Source: G965267335 sp965267335 (GTDB taxonomy: Bacteria > Bacteroidota > Bacteroidia > Cytophagales > JAAEPT01). From it: a DNA stretch of 64,000 nucleotides. Every line of letters starts with the position of its first letter. The first letter of the stretch is position 1. The stretch covers positions 62,001 through 126,000 of the forward strand of contig OZ253953.1 of assembly GCA_965267335.1 (NCBI GenBank), in the 5' to 3' direction. The notes beneath the pieces were generated by a model. It was not told where the DNA came from. It was given only the letters and a program-made list of their open reading frames with translations, and ran no database searches. Made by a program: the position numbers and the translations under genes. Shown piece by piece: positions 8,692-17,421 of this stretch.

Positions 8692-10368
8692 ATGAGAATC
8701 AAGGCACTATTATCACTAACTATTTTGATCTACAGCCAGGGTATATACGGACAAAGTTCTTCCTACATGCCGCTCGATAATGATTTGTATCATTTGATTG
8801 ATCGCTACGAGGTGCTTTCCGGTGAATTATATGAAAACACACATACCTCAGTAAAGCCTTATAAAAGAATTTCGAATTATAGTGAAATGCTCCGAATGGA
8901 TACCTCTGGACAGAGTTCGACCTCGGACCGCTTCAATGCTGAATACTTCAGCCTCAACTCTCTCTACGACACAACAACAAGCAAAAAAGCTTTTCTTAAG
9001 CATTTTTATAATACTCCAGCCCATGCTTATCGCGTACAAACAGAGGATTTTAAACTAAGTGTCAATCCGGTCTTTTATGGTCAGTTTGGTTTTGAAACCG
9101 CAGATGATGCAAAAACCTTTATCAACACCAGGGGAGCACAACTATATGGAACGATTGACAACAAAATCAGCTTTTATACCTTTCTGGCCGAGAACCAGAT
9201 GACGATGCCATTATATAGTCGAAATCGTGTTTATCAATACAGCGCAGTGCCTAATGAAGCTTTCTGGAAAGACTTTAAGACAAATGGGCTTGATTTTTTT
9301 ACGGCTCGTGGCTCCGTAAATTTCAACGTAACCAAACATGTGACAGTACAGGTTGGGCATGATAAAAATTTTATCGGTAATGGATACCGCTCAATGATAC
9401 TCAGTGAGTATAGTCCACAATACCTCTTTGCTAAACTCCAGACCCAGGTTTGGAAGCTCAAATACACCAATCTTTTTGCTCAACTCAATGCTGATGTCTT
9501 TACGAATAGTGTTGGCATTCCTTCTTCCGGACTATACCCGAAAAAGTTTCTGGCCTTCCATCACTTGAGTTTGAACATTACTAAAAATTTGAATATCGGA
9601 CTCTTCGAATCGGTAATCTCCTATCGAGGTGATTCTGCTGCAAGTGGTGGAATCGATTTAAATTATTTGAATCCTGTCATCTTCTATAGGAGTGTTGAAC
9701 AAAACGTTGGTAGTGAAGATAATGCACTACTAGGAATGGACTTCAAGTGGAATTTCCTAAATCATTTTTCACTTTACGGACAGATAGTACTTGACGAATT
9801 CCTGTTAAGTGAAATCAAAGCCGGTAATGGCTGGTGGGCCAACAAGCAAGCCGGGCAACTGGGACTCAAGTACATTAATGCATTTGGTATAGATAATCTT
9901 GACCTCCAGGGCGAAATGAATATTGCGCGTCCATATATGTATACTCATGATGAGAAAGAGAGTAGCTATTCACACTACAATCAACCTTTGGCTCATCCAT
10001 TGGGAGCAAACTTTACCGAGTTGATCGGGATAGCCCGTTACCAACCCATTCCAAGATTATTTATCACAGGAAAATTATTCTTAGCCAGCTACGGAACCGA
10101 CACCCTTTCGAGCAACTGGGGGAGCAATGTATTACTTCCCAATACCACCCGTGAGCAACAATATGGCAACAGCATCGCTCAGGGTATAAAAACCAAACTT
10201 GCCTATGCCGATCTGACAATTTCCTATATGTTGAAACACAATCTATTCATTGATTTGAAGAATGTAATACGTAAAGAAGACAGCTCAATTGACGCACTGG
10301 ATAACAGCACATTCTTTACTTCATTTGCTGTCAGATGGAATATTCCGCAACGCCTTTTCGAATTCTAG
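8692..10368 (+). CDS. Wzi/RemB-like outer-membrane beta-barrel protein
   Basis: A 558-residue protein with a type I signal peptide (MRIKALLSLTILIYSQGIYGQ, cleavage about residue 20) and an alternating polar/aromatic pattern typical of an outer-membrane barrel. The segment ITKHVTVQVGHDKNFIG-type (here VTKHVTVQVGHDKNFIG, then NGYRSMILSEYSP) is the hallmark of the capsule-assembly Wzi / gliding-motility RemB family in Bacteroidota, as are the N-terminal DRYEVLSGE block and INTRGAQLYGTIDNKISFY. Wzi anchors surface polysaccharide, and RemB is tied to gliding and exopolysaccharide. Either role would suit a chromosome segment that also carries a glycan locus 10 kb away. It ends in an aromatic residue (LFEF), as barrel proteins do. 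Confidence 0.75.
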   Translation: MRIKALLSLTILIYSQGIYGQSSSYMPLDNDLYHLIDRYEVLSGELYENTHTSVKPYKRISNYSEMLRMDTSGQSSTSDRFNAEYFSLNSLYDTTTSKKAFLKHFYNTPAHAYRVQTEDFKLSVNPVFYGQFGFETADDAKTFINTRGAQLYGTIDNKISFYTFLAENQMTMPLYSRNRVYQYSAVPNEAFWKDFKTNGLDFFTARGSVNFNVTKHVTVQVGHDKNFIGNGYRSMILSEYSPQYLFAKLQTQVWKLKYTNLFAQLNADVFTNSVGIPSSGLYPKKFLAFHHLSLNITKNLNIGLFESVISYRGDSAASGGIDLNYLNPVIFYRSVEQNVGSEDNALLGMDFKWNFLNHFSLYGQIVLDEFLLSEIKAGNGWWANKQAGQLGLKYINAFGIDNLDLQGEMNIARPYMYTHDEKESSYSHYNQPLAHPLGANFTELIGIARYQPIPRLFITGKLFLASYGTDTLSSNWGSNVLLPNTTREQQYGNSIAQGIKTKLAYADLTISYMLKHNLFIDLKNVIRKEDSSIDALDNSTFFTSFAVRWNIPQRLFEF

Positions 10369-10390
10369 AACAGAATTAAAATTATTGACT

Positions 10391-10398
10391 TACTTTTG
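10391..10398 (+). promoter_or_regulatory. -7 box (TACTTTTG) before the ABC exporter
   Basis: TAnnTTTG match 13 bases before the GTG start at 10412, giving a very short leader. It lies in the 43-base gap after the Wzi/RemB-like gene, so the exporter probably has its own promoter. Confidence 0.4.
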
Positions 10399-10411
10399 CG
10401 TCTGATATACA

Positions 10412-12244
10412 GTGAAGACGTTTAAGAGAATATTATCATTTGCTGCTCCGGGGAGGTCTGTTTTTGCCCTTTATGGTATATTTACACTGCTAGCAGTTAT
10501 TTTTAACATTGCGGGATTCTCTTCAATCATGCCAATTACAAAGGTATTGATTGATAGTGGAACTGATCTTACAAGTCTACCTGAAGTACCGACACCCGAC
10601 TTTGCCTTTAGTTTAGAATATATAGGACAACTAATTGATCGATTCAAATATTTAATATTAACATCAGGGGGAGGTGACAAATTATTGACCCTCTCATATA
10701 TCTGCCTCTTCCTGATTGTGATGAATCTGTTTACAAACATCTTCACTTATCTATCACAAGTAGTTCAAGGTATAATTAGAGCTCGAGTGGTGAAAAATGT
10801 CCGAGAAGCTATTTATAACAAAACACTAGACCTGCACTTAGGGTACTTCGGAGACGAAAAAAAGGGAGACTTGATGTCCAGAATAACAATGGATGTTCAG
10901 GAAATTGAGAATTCCGTTATTAGTTCGCTAACCGTATTGCTTCGAGACCCTTTAAAGATAATATTCATACTTCTCTTTCTTCTGGCAATTTCTCCATCAT
11001 TAACTGGGTTTACTTTATTAGTGCTTCCTGTTTCCGCTTTAGCAATTGGCATTATCACGAAAAGATTAAAAAGAAAGGCGAAACAAAGTCAAGAAACTCT
11101 TGGACAGATTTTAGGCACAGCTGATGAAACAATTTCCGGAATTCGTGTAATCAAAGGGTTCAATGCTGCCAGGTTTAAGAAGTTCAAATTCAAGCAACTA
11201 AACTCAAGGTATGCTAAGATATTAAGAAGCATTGCATATAAAAGAAGTTTGGCTTCGCCCCTCTCTCAATTCATCGGGTTGACTGTTGCTTCGGTAGTAA
11301 TTTACTATGGAGGATCCGAAGTTTTTGCTGGGAGGCTTATGGGGGACAAGTTTATGCTATTCATTGTGCTTTTTGCTCAGTTAATTGAACCCATAAAAGC
11401 CATAGCCAATGCTATAAGTACCATACAAAGAGGGTTAGTCGCAGGCCAGAGGGTATTTTCAATAATAGATACAGAATCAGAGGTCAAAAACAAACCCAAT
11501 GCCCAAAACCTTGGTTCATTCAAGGACTCTATTGAGCTTGAAAACGTTTCTTTCTCCTATGATAGCGAACCTGTTCTAAAACACATTAACCTCAAAGTTC
11601 AAAAAGGAAAAACTGTTGCTCTGGTCGGACCGTCCGGAGGAGGAAAGAGTACTTTAATCGACCTGATTCCTCGTTTTCATGACCCCAAACAGGGCGCGGT
11701 TAAAATTGATGGTACTGACATCAGAGATTATACCATGGAGTCAGTCAGACAAAAAATGGGTATCGTGACTCAGGAAGCCATTCTCTTCAATGATACTATT
11801 TTTAATAACATTGCTTTTGGCACCGATGCTACACAGGAAGATGTAGAAAGAGCGGCTAAAATTGCTAATGCCCACGACTTCATAGTTGCCACCGAAGAGG
11901 GTTATCAAACCAATATCGGGGACAGAGGAACTAAACTTTCAGGAGGACAAAGACAGAGAATTACCATTGCTCGCGCAGTACTGAAGAATCCTGACATATT
12001 ATTATTGGACGAGGCCACTTCGGCCCTGGACTCGGAATCTGAAAAACTGGTACAGGAGGCACTCACCAACCTCATGAAGAATAGAACGAGTATTGTTATC
12101 GCACACAGGTTGAGCACTATTCAGCATGCTGATGAAATAATAGTAATCAAAGATGGTGAAATAGTTGAACGAGGAAACCATGAAAACCTCCTCAAAGAAA
12201 ATGGGCTTTATTCACGACTCAGTGATATGCAATCGACCCATTAA
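10412..12244 (+). CDS. ABC exporter, fused permease and ATPase (MsbA type)
   Basis: Half-transporter of 610 residues that would act as a homodimer in the inner membrane. Six hydrophobic helices fill residues 15-345. The nucleotide-binding domain begins near 370, with Walker A GPSGGGKS (about 406), Q-loop VTQEAILFND, signature LSGGQRQR (about 509) and Walker B ILLLDEATSALDSESE, then the H-loop IAHRLST. The architecture matches lipid A/lipid flippases such as MsbA. GmhA directly downstream, a lipopolysaccharide-core heptose enzyme, supports an envelope lipid role, but a drug or peptide substrate cannot be excluded. The start is GTG; no nearby ATG fits. Confidence 0.85.
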   Translation: MKTFKRILSFAAPGRSVFALYGIFTLLAVIFNIAGFSSIMPITKVLIDSGTDLTSLPEVPTPDFAFSLEYIGQLIDRFKYLILTSGGGDKLLTLSYICLFLIVMNLFTNIFTYLSQVVQGIIRARVVKNVREAIYNKTLDLHLGYFGDEKKGDLMSRITMDVQEIENSVISSLTVLLRDPLKIIFILLFLLAISPSLTGFTLLVLPVSALAIGIITKRLKRKAKQSQETLGQILGTADETISGIRVIKGFNAARFKKFKFKQLNSRYAKILRSIAYKRSLASPLSQFIGLTVASVVIYYGGSEVFAGRLMGDKFMLFIVLFAQLIEPIKAIANAISTIQRGLVAGQRVFSIIDTESEVKNKPNAQNLGSFKDSIELENVSFSYDSEPVLKHINLKVQKGKTVALVGPSGGGKSTLIDLIPRFHDPKQGAVKIDGTDIRDYTMESVRQKMGIVTQEAILFNDTIFNNIAFGTDATQEDVERAAKIANAHDFIVATEEGYQTNIGDRGTKLSGGQRQRITIARAVLKNPDILLLDEATSALDSESEKLVQEALTNLMKNRTSIVIAHRLSTIQHADEIIVIKDGEIVERGNHENLLKENGLYSRLSDMQSTH

Positions 12245-12313
12245 TATTGCAATAGAGTTCCATTTCCTGATTACAATTCATAATATTGCCAGACATTTCT
12301 AAAAGCTTATCAA

Positions 12314-12889
12314 ATGAGCAATTTGGACATCATAAAACAAGAACTTAACGAGGCGGCCCATGTGCTTGATCAATTCTTACAGGAAGAAAGCAACCTGGAA
12401 GCAATTGAAAGTGCGGCAGAACTAATCGTTAGTTCTATAAAAAGTGGTGGCATAGTTTACTCCTGCGGCAACGGTGGCTCCAGCTGTGACGCAGCTCATT
12501 TTGCTGAAGAAATGACTGGCAGATTCAGAGATGACCGCGACCCTCTTCCTGCGGTTGCAATAAATGATTCGGCTCACATTACCTGCACTTCCAACGATTA
12601 TGGTTATGAACGAGTGTTTTCCAGGTTCCTTCGAGGTGTTGGCAAAAGGGGTGATGTTCTACTTGCCATTAGCACCAGTGGAAATTCACCCAATATCGTA
12701 ACTGCAGCTGAGCTGGCACAACAAAAGGAGATTAAAGTCATCGCATTGACTGGAAAAAACGGAGGTAAACTAGCCGAGTTTGCGGATGTAGAAATCCGCG
12801 TTCCTCATGATGGATATGCCGACCGAATACAGGAAGTTCACATTAAGGTGATACATATATTGATTCAGCTTGTAGAAGCTGCTTTTTAA
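12314..12889 (+). CDS. gmhA: Phosphoheptose (sedoheptulose 7-phosphate) isomerase
   Basis: SIS-domain enzyme of 191 residues that converts sedoheptulose 7-phosphate to D-glycero-D-manno-heptose 7-phosphate, the first step of ADP-heptose synthesis for lipopolysaccharide core. Diagnostic segments are CGNGGSSCDAAHFAEEMTG, TSNDYGYERVFSRFLRGVG, LLAISTSGNSPNIV and the C-terminal GYADRIQEVHIKVIHILIQL. The acidic and histidine residues of the catalytic pair in these blocks are present. It lies 69 bases after the ABC exporter and 12 bases before yifB, so the three may share a transcript. Confidence 0.93.
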   Translation: MSNLDIIKQELNEAAHVLDQFLQEESNLEAIESAAELIVSSIKSGGIVYSCGNGGSSCDAAHFAEEMTGRFRDDRDPLPAVAINDSAHITCTSNDYGYERVFSRFLRGVGKRGDVLLAISTSGNSPNIVTAAELAQQKEIKVIALTGKNGGKLAEFADVEIRVPHDGYADRIQEVHIKVIHILIQLVEAAF

Positions 12890-12901
12890 AATTATTGGGC
12901 T

Positions 12902-14446
12902 ATGGTTTCAAAGACATTTGGCGGCTCCGTATACGGAGTTGATGCCACGCTTATTACTGTTGAAGTTCATGTAGGACAAGGTAGCAAATACTACCTCGCT
13001 GGCCTCCCTGATAGTGCTATCAAGGAAAGTGAACACCGAATTGAATCGGCAATAAAAAACAACCAATATGCTTTTCCAAGACAAAAAGTAGTAGTCAATC
13101 TGGCGCCTGCCGACCTTAGAAAGGAAGGCTCTGCCTACGACCTTCCGATAGCACTTTCCATCCTGAGTGCTTCTGACCAAATCTATACTGAACTCCTCGA
13201 TCAATACATGATTATGGGTGAGCTTTCACTCGAGGGAGTACTTAGGCCGATCAAAGGGGTGCTTCCCATAACCATTGAAGCACGAAAGCAAGGACTCAAA
13301 GGCTTTATTCTTCCGAAAGAAAATGCAAATGAAGCAGCGATAGTAAGTGACATCGACATCATTGGAGTAGAAACGCTTAGCGAAGCAATAAATTTTTTAG
13401 AGGGCAAAGCAGATATTGAGCCAGTCAAAAAAGATACTCGTGAGATTTTCTATGACGAACTGAACAACAATCCCATCGACTTCTCAGATGTACAGGGTCA
13501 CGAGTCAATTAAAAGAGCTTTAGAGGTTGCAGCAGCTGGCGGACATAATGTTATTATGGTAGGCCCTCCGGGGTCGGGTAAGACCATGCTCGCAAAACGA
13601 GTACCTACTATTCTACCACCTTTGACCCTACATGAAGCACTCGAAACCACAAAAATTTATTCCGTAGCAGGAAAACTCAACGGTAGCTCCTCACTGGTTT
13701 CCAAAAGACCCTTTAGCTCTCCACACCATACGGTGAGCGATGTCGCTTTAGTCGGAGGTGGAAATATTCCACAACCAGGACAGATTTCTTTAGCACATAA
13801 TGGCATCCTGTTTCTGGATGAACTTCCAGAGTTTAAAAGGACAGTACTGGAAGTCCTCAGGCAACCACTTGAAGAAAGAATGGTAACTATTTCAAGAGCA
13901 AAAGCCACCGTACAATTTCCGGCCAACTTTATGTTGATTGCCAGCATGAACCCTAGCCCCTCAGGAGATTTCTACACCGGTGACGGTAGTCATCCTGACA
14001 GCCCGGCAGCAGTACAAAAGTATTTAAGCAAAGTGAGCGGACCTCTTCTTGACCGAATAGACATTCATATCGAGGTAAACCCGGTTTCATTTGATAAAAT
14101 GACTGCTGACCAGAAAACAGAAAGTAGTGCTGAAATTCGTGAGAGGGTTATTGTTGCCAGAGAAAGGCAAATGAAAAGATTTGAAGGTCGAACCGATAAT
14201 ATCTATTCAAATGCCATGATGCCTCCTCAACTAGTCAAAGAAATCTGTAAGATCGATGAGGGTGGAAAAACACTTCTCAAAGCCGCAATGGACAAGCTTG
14301 GGTTATCATCAAGAGCTTACGACCGAATCTTAAAAGTATCCAGGACCATCGCAGACTTATCGGATTCTCCGGATGTAAAAATGGAACACATCGCTGAGGC
14401 TATTCAATACCGAAGTCTCGACCGTGAGGGTTGGGGTAGTATTTAG
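12902..14446 (+). CDS. YifB/ComM family AAA+ ATPase
   Basis: Mg-chelatase-like AAA+ protein of 514 residues. The N-terminal lon-protease-like ChlI domain (about 1-170) is followed by the AAA module with Walker A GPPGSGKT (about 221), Walker B HNGILFLDELPEF (about 300) and sensor SMNPSPSG. The C-terminal Mg_chelatase_C helical domain carries LSSRAYDRILKVSRTIADL. ComM-type proteins are hexameric helicases that promote branch migration during natural transformation. The cysteine motif seen in some relatives in the SMNPCPCG region is replaced by serines here (NPSPSG). It follows gmhA by 12 bases. Confidence 0.9.
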   Translation: MVSKTFGGSVYGVDATLITVEVHVGQGSKYYLAGLPDSAIKESEHRIESAIKNNQYAFPRQKVVVNLAPADLRKEGSAYDLPIALSILSASDQIYTELLDQYMIMGELSLEGVLRPIKGVLPITIEARKQGLKGFILPKENANEAAIVSDIDIIGVETLSEAINFLEGKADIEPVKKDTREIFYDELNNNPIDFSDVQGHESIKRALEVAAAGGHNVIMVGPPGSGKTMLAKRVPTILPPLTLHEALETTKIYSVAGKLNGSSSLVSKRPFSSPHHTVSDVALVGGGNIPQPGQISLAHNGILFLDELPEFKRTVLEVLRQPLEERMVTISRAKATVQFPANFMLIASMNPSPSGDFYTGDGSHPDSPAAVQKYLSKVSGPLLDRIDIHIEVNPVSFDKMTADQKTESSAEIRERVIVARERQMKRFEGRTDNIYSNAMMPPQLVKEICKIDEGGKTLLKAAMDKLGLSSRAYDRILKVSRTIADLSDSPDVKMEHIAEAIQYRSLDREGWGSI

Positions 14447-14532
14447 ATAATTTCTTTAGATCAGGGGTTACTTCCTTTTCACTTCATTGTTGACAGGTGA
14501 CATAAGAATTATTCACCTAATTATTTAAAACA

Positions 14533-15189
14533 ATGAAAAAGATTTTTTTGACAACGGTCGGATTTTTAGCCGCCACAGCACTGACCCTAACCTCATGTAA
14601 TAAAAAAGACATCGAGGAGCTTCAGTCGAAGACAGATGAACAGAACACCAATATTCAAGTCCTTGATGACGTAATCACACAAGGCGATGGCATTGCTCTT
14701 TCAGTCAACGGAAACAGAGGAATAGATTCGGTTGCTTTTTCATTCAGTAGGACATACACCTATATGAGTAGTTCCCATCACAAAGTTTCATACGTCTACG
14801 ACAATGGTAATGGGACTTACGACTTCTATATCGAAAGATCAGATGATATCACAGAAGAGGATTACTGTGAAATAACAATCGAAGACTATAACCCTACAAT
14901 TGGTGCTTCTTCAGCCAGCGCATACGTATACCTTGAAGCCCAACACGAAGCAAACGACATCAATAGTACTTTGGACTTTTGGCAACAGGGGTACAGCTAT
15001 TGCTGTGGAAACCAGGTTGAAATCAACAGCATAAGCTTCAATGAAGATACCCGGGAGTTCAGTGTTTCTTTGACGATGACTTCTATTGATGAAGATGGAT
15101 ACAGTTCCACCGACAACCCCGTTACAACAACAATCTCATTCTCAGGGACTCTTTCCTGGGAAAACACAGTATCCAAGATGTCTAAATAA
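14533..15189 (+). CDS. Lipoprotein with coiled-coil stalk and CCG motif, paralogue A
   Basis: A 218-residue protein I do not recognise. It has a lipoprotein signal (LTLTSC, Cys about 22) followed by NKKDIEELQSKTDEQNTNI, a charged heptad-like stalk, then a beta-rich domain. Conserved with its neighbour: GNRGIDSVAF, DNGNGTYDFYI, EDYNPTIGASSA, YCCGNQVEI and TREFSVSLT ending in GYSSTDNP and SFSGTLSW. The acidic residues after the lipid cysteine may act as a surface-export signal as in other Bacteroidota lipoproteins, but that is inference. It lies just upstream of the VWA and sigma genes. Confidence 0.7.
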   Translation: MKKIFLTTVGFLAATALTLTSCNKKDIEELQSKTDEQNTNIQVLDDVITQGDGIALSVNGNRGIDSVAFSFSRTYTYMSSSHHKVSYVYDNGNGTYDFYIERSDDITEEDYCEITIEDYNPTIGASSASAYVYLEAQHEANDINSTLDFWQQGYSYCCGNQVEINSISFNEDTREFSVSLTMTSIDEDGYSSTDNPVTTTISFSGTLSWENTVSKMSK

Positions 15190-15213
15190 AACTAATCTGA
15201 TAAAGAAACAACT

Positions 15214-15873
15214 ATGAAACGATTATCAATTCTAATATTCAATTTCTGCCTGATAGGTCTCATAACTTCATGTAATAAAAGTGATATTGAAGATTTGAAC
15301 AATCAAGTTGATACCCAGAACCAAACATTAAATACAATTGATGAGGTAATAGATACAGATGATGGAATCTACGGATCGGTTTCGGGTAACCGCGGAATAG
15401 ACTCAGCTGCATTCCAGTTTGATTATCAACACACCCTTATAAGTCCAGGAAATTATAAAGTGGGAATTGCTGGGCCAACACTTTCGAAAGGGCTTACGGA
15501 CAATGGTGATGGTACATATACGATCTGGATCACGCGTAAAAAAGACATTGGGGGTAGTTCAAACTCAGAAATCAAAATAGAGAATTACAACCCCTCTATT
15601 GGTATTTCAAGTGCTGATATCTATACGTTTATCTACGAATTGGCCCCTGCCAATGACATCAAGTCAACCCTGCAATTTTACCAGGAGGGGAACTACAATT
15701 GCTGTGGTGACCAAATCACGGTTGATCATTTCTCTCTTGATTTGAATACCAGAGAAATATCAGTGGCATTGACTATAGAATCCGTTGAAAGCGATGGATA
15801 CAATTCAACTGACAACCCTACTCAAGTCACCATGAACTTTAATGGTGTGCTGGACTGGGCTCAGAGTAATTAA
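15214..15873 (+). CDS. Lipoprotein with coiled-coil stalk and CCG motif, paralogue B
   Basis: A 219-residue tandem copy of the gene before it, 24 bases downstream. It shows the same plan: lipobox GLITSC, stalk NKSDIEDLNNQVDTQNQTL, then GNRGIDSAAFQF, DNGDGTYTIWI, ENYNPSIGISSADIY, YNCCGDQITV, NTREISVALT, GYNSTDNP and FNGVLDW. The paired cysteines (CCG) are kept in both copies. The loop between the first two conserved blocks is clearly diverged (here GIAGPTLSKGLT). Function unknown; the tandem suggests a two-component surface assembly or diversification of one binding surface. Confidence 0.7.
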   Translation: MKRLSILIFNFCLIGLITSCNKSDIEDLNNQVDTQNQTLNTIDEVIDTDDGIYGSVSGNRGIDSAAFQFDYQHTLISPGNYKVGIAGPTLSKGLTDNGDGTYTIWITRKKDIGGSSNSEIKIENYNPSIGISSADIYTFIYELAPANDIKSTLQFYQEGNYNCCGDQITVDHFSLDLNTREISVALTIESVESDGYNSTDNPTQVTMNFNGVLDWAQSN

Positions 15874-15876
15874 CCG

Positions 15877-15904
15877 AAAATTAATCTGTCGGTAGATTAA
15901 TTTT
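15877..15904 (+). terminator. AT-rich hairpin after the lipoprotein pair
   Basis: An 11-bp stem (15877-15887 with 15894-15904) with a GTCGGT loop, starting 4 bases after the paralogue B stop. The 3' arm ends in a run of T. It is a plausible intrinsic terminator, though the stem is mostly A-T. Confidence 0.55.
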
Positions 15905-15911
15905 TCATTGA

Positions 15912-15950
15912 CCTGCTGTTGCTCCTGGTGACAGTGGGTTTTTATTTTTT
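15912..15950 (+). terminator. Second hairpin plus T tract before the VWA gene
   Basis: CCTGCTGT pairs with ACAGTGGG (15912-15919 and 15931-15938, two G-T wobbles), followed by TTTTTATTTTTT. The T tract runs directly into the repeated 17-base motif at 15947-15963, so terminator and the next promoter-like element overlap. Confidence 0.5.
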
Positions 15951-15989
15951 AGGAGACCTTTTCTGAAATCTGTCATTAAGAAAAAACGA
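15947..15989 (+). promoter_or_regulatory. Repeated 17-base motif, candidate ECF-sigma promoter (copy 1)
   Basis: TTTTAGGAGACCTTTTC at 15947-15963 occurs identically at 17375-17391. Each copy is followed, at nearly equal spacing, by a second similar block (GTCATTAAGAAAAAA here, GTATAAAAGAAAAAA in copy 2). The two-block layout with about 9-10 bases between blocks resembles -35/-10 elements, and this copy lies 49 bases upstream of the VWA start. I infer recognition by the ECF sigma factor encoded after copy 2. Confidence 0.55.
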
Positions 15990-16011
15990 TGTATCACTTA
16001 ATGACAAAATC

Positions 16012-17334
16012 ATGAAACGGATAACCACTTTTTTGACCTTACTGATCATTTCTCTCCCTTTCTCATTGTCCGCACAAGAGGCTGGGGATGAAATTTTCAA
16101 AGTCAAAATGCAATATGGAAGCTCGAAAATCACAAACCTCTCCCAACTGAAAAGCTTGAAGTTTGAGGTGATAAAAAAAGTAGAACTCGTTTACACCACT
16201 TTTGCCACATCCCCAGACTTCAATCAAAAGAAACTAAATGAGGAAAGACTGAAGAACCTCAAGAGTCAAAGGGCAGATTTTTTTTCGAATGAACTTACCA
16301 CCTATTCAGAAGTACCGATCAACGGATGCCATAGCATGGAAGAAGGTAGAAGGGCATTTCATGGGTTTAGAATAACCTATCGACCCGTCCCAAGTCCCGA
16401 AAGAACAGAACGAGAAATCACTAAACTGCTAAAAATCCTTGAGGAGGAACCGGAGACTGCCGACTTGAATTCAGAGAAAGAAGAGGTAGTTGAAAAATCC
16501 ACAGCTCCGGGTAAAGCTGTTAGCGAAGTGGCGGTGCTTGAAGCCGTGGCATTAGACTCTGTGATGAGCAAAAAAGACTGGAGGAAATATAAAAAGGGAA
16601 AAGAAACAGACGAGGTCACCTGGACTTATCTTGCACCAGTGCATTCAGGACCTTCAGTAACCACATTGTCCGATGGAAAACCAGTCACAGAAGATCAAAA
16701 AAAGTGGCTCGGTGAAAGTGTAGTTGGAAAAGTCATGGAACGCAACCCCGAATGGAAAGACATGATGGTAGTTGTGGATGTCACGGGAAGCATGTACGCT
16801 TATCTTGGCCAAACCATGCTTTGGCTCAAACTCAATCAAAAACTTGATCGAACTAAAAGCCATGTGTTTTTTAATGATGGAGATAACAAACCCCAATCCC
16901 TAAAAATAGTCGGTAAGACCGGTGGTATATACACCAGTAAATCCAAGAATTTCAAAGAGGTGCTTAATACATCAATAAAAGCCATGCGTAGCGGTGGTGG
17001 AGGTGACGGGCCTGAAAACAATCTCGAAGCAGTTATCAAGGGGCTCAATGAATGCACCGACTGCGGTGATATTATTATGATCGCAGACAATTGGGCAACA
17101 CCAAGAGATTTAAAACTATATAAAAAGATCGACCGACCGATTAAAATCATTGTTTGTGGTACATTCGGTGGTATAAATCCAGAGTATCTAAATCTTGCCA
17201 GAAACCTAGATGGAAGTGTACATACCATAGAAAAAGACCTTGATGATTTAGCCAAATTGGTTGAGGGACAAACCATCGAAGTTAGTGGGATCAAATACAA
17301 AGTCAAGGATGGAAAATTCGTCCGTGCATCCTGA
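16012..17334 (+). CDS. Secreted protein with C-terminal VWA-like domain
   Basis: A 440-residue protein with a signal peptide (ends about residue 22, SLSAQ). The N-terminal half is predicted periplasmic or surface and not recognised, with a charged low-complexity linker around 130-175. From about 245 a von Willebrand A-like domain begins: VVVDVTGSM (D256-x-T258-G-S260) is a MIDAS-type metal site, and SGGGGDGPEN (328-336) matches the GGD-PE motif of hemicentin-type VWA domains. VWA domains mediate metal-dependent protein binding. It has the repeated motif upstream and precedes the ECF sigma gene, so it may be a target or sensor of that sigma system. Confidence 0.75.
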   Translation: MKRITTFLTLLIISLPFSLSAQEAGDEIFKVKMQYGSSKITNLSQLKSLKFEVIKKVELVYTTFATSPDFNQKKLNEERLKNLKSQRADFFSNELTTYSEVPINGCHSMEEGRRAFHGFRITYRPVPSPERTEREITKLLKILEEEPETADLNSEKEEVVEKSTAPGKAVSEVAVLEAVALDSVMSKKDWRKYKKGKETDEVTWTYLAPVHSGPSVTTLSDGKPVTEDQKKWLGESVVGKVMERNPEWKDMMVVVDVTGSMYAYLGQTMLWLKLNQKLDRTKSHVFFNDGDNKPQSLKIVGKTGGIYTSKSKNFKEVLNTSIKAMRSGGGGDGPENNLEAVIKGLNECTDCGDIIMIADNWATPRDLKLYKKIDRPIKIIVCGTFGGINPEYLNLARNLDGSVHTIEKDLDDLAKLVEGQTIEVSGIKYKVKDGKFVRAS

Positions 17335-17374
17335 AAAAACACTTTTACTTATGGAGTTTAATAAATTTTTCATC

Positions 17375-17416
17375 TTTTAGGAGACCTTTTCGGGAAGTTG
17401 GTATAAAAGAAAAAAG
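17375..17416 (+). promoter_or_regulatory. Repeated 17-base motif, candidate ECF-sigma promoter (copy 2)
   Basis: Exact second copy of TTTTAGGAGACCTTTTC (17375-17391), followed by GTATAAAAGAAAAAA. It lies 31 bases before the ECF sigma ATG, which suggests autoregulation of the sigma factor together with the VWA gene. Confidence 0.55.
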
Positions 17417-17421
17417 ATCAA

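Noticed and set aside
14460..14532. Third copy of the ECF-type motif before the lipoprotein pair
   Set aside because: CTTCCTTTTC and CATAAGAA are present, but the core AGGAGACC is missing and the spacing is wrong.
16836..17342. Minus-strand open frame of 168 codons in the VWA gene
   Set aside because: Shadow of the VWA domain; no start context or family features.
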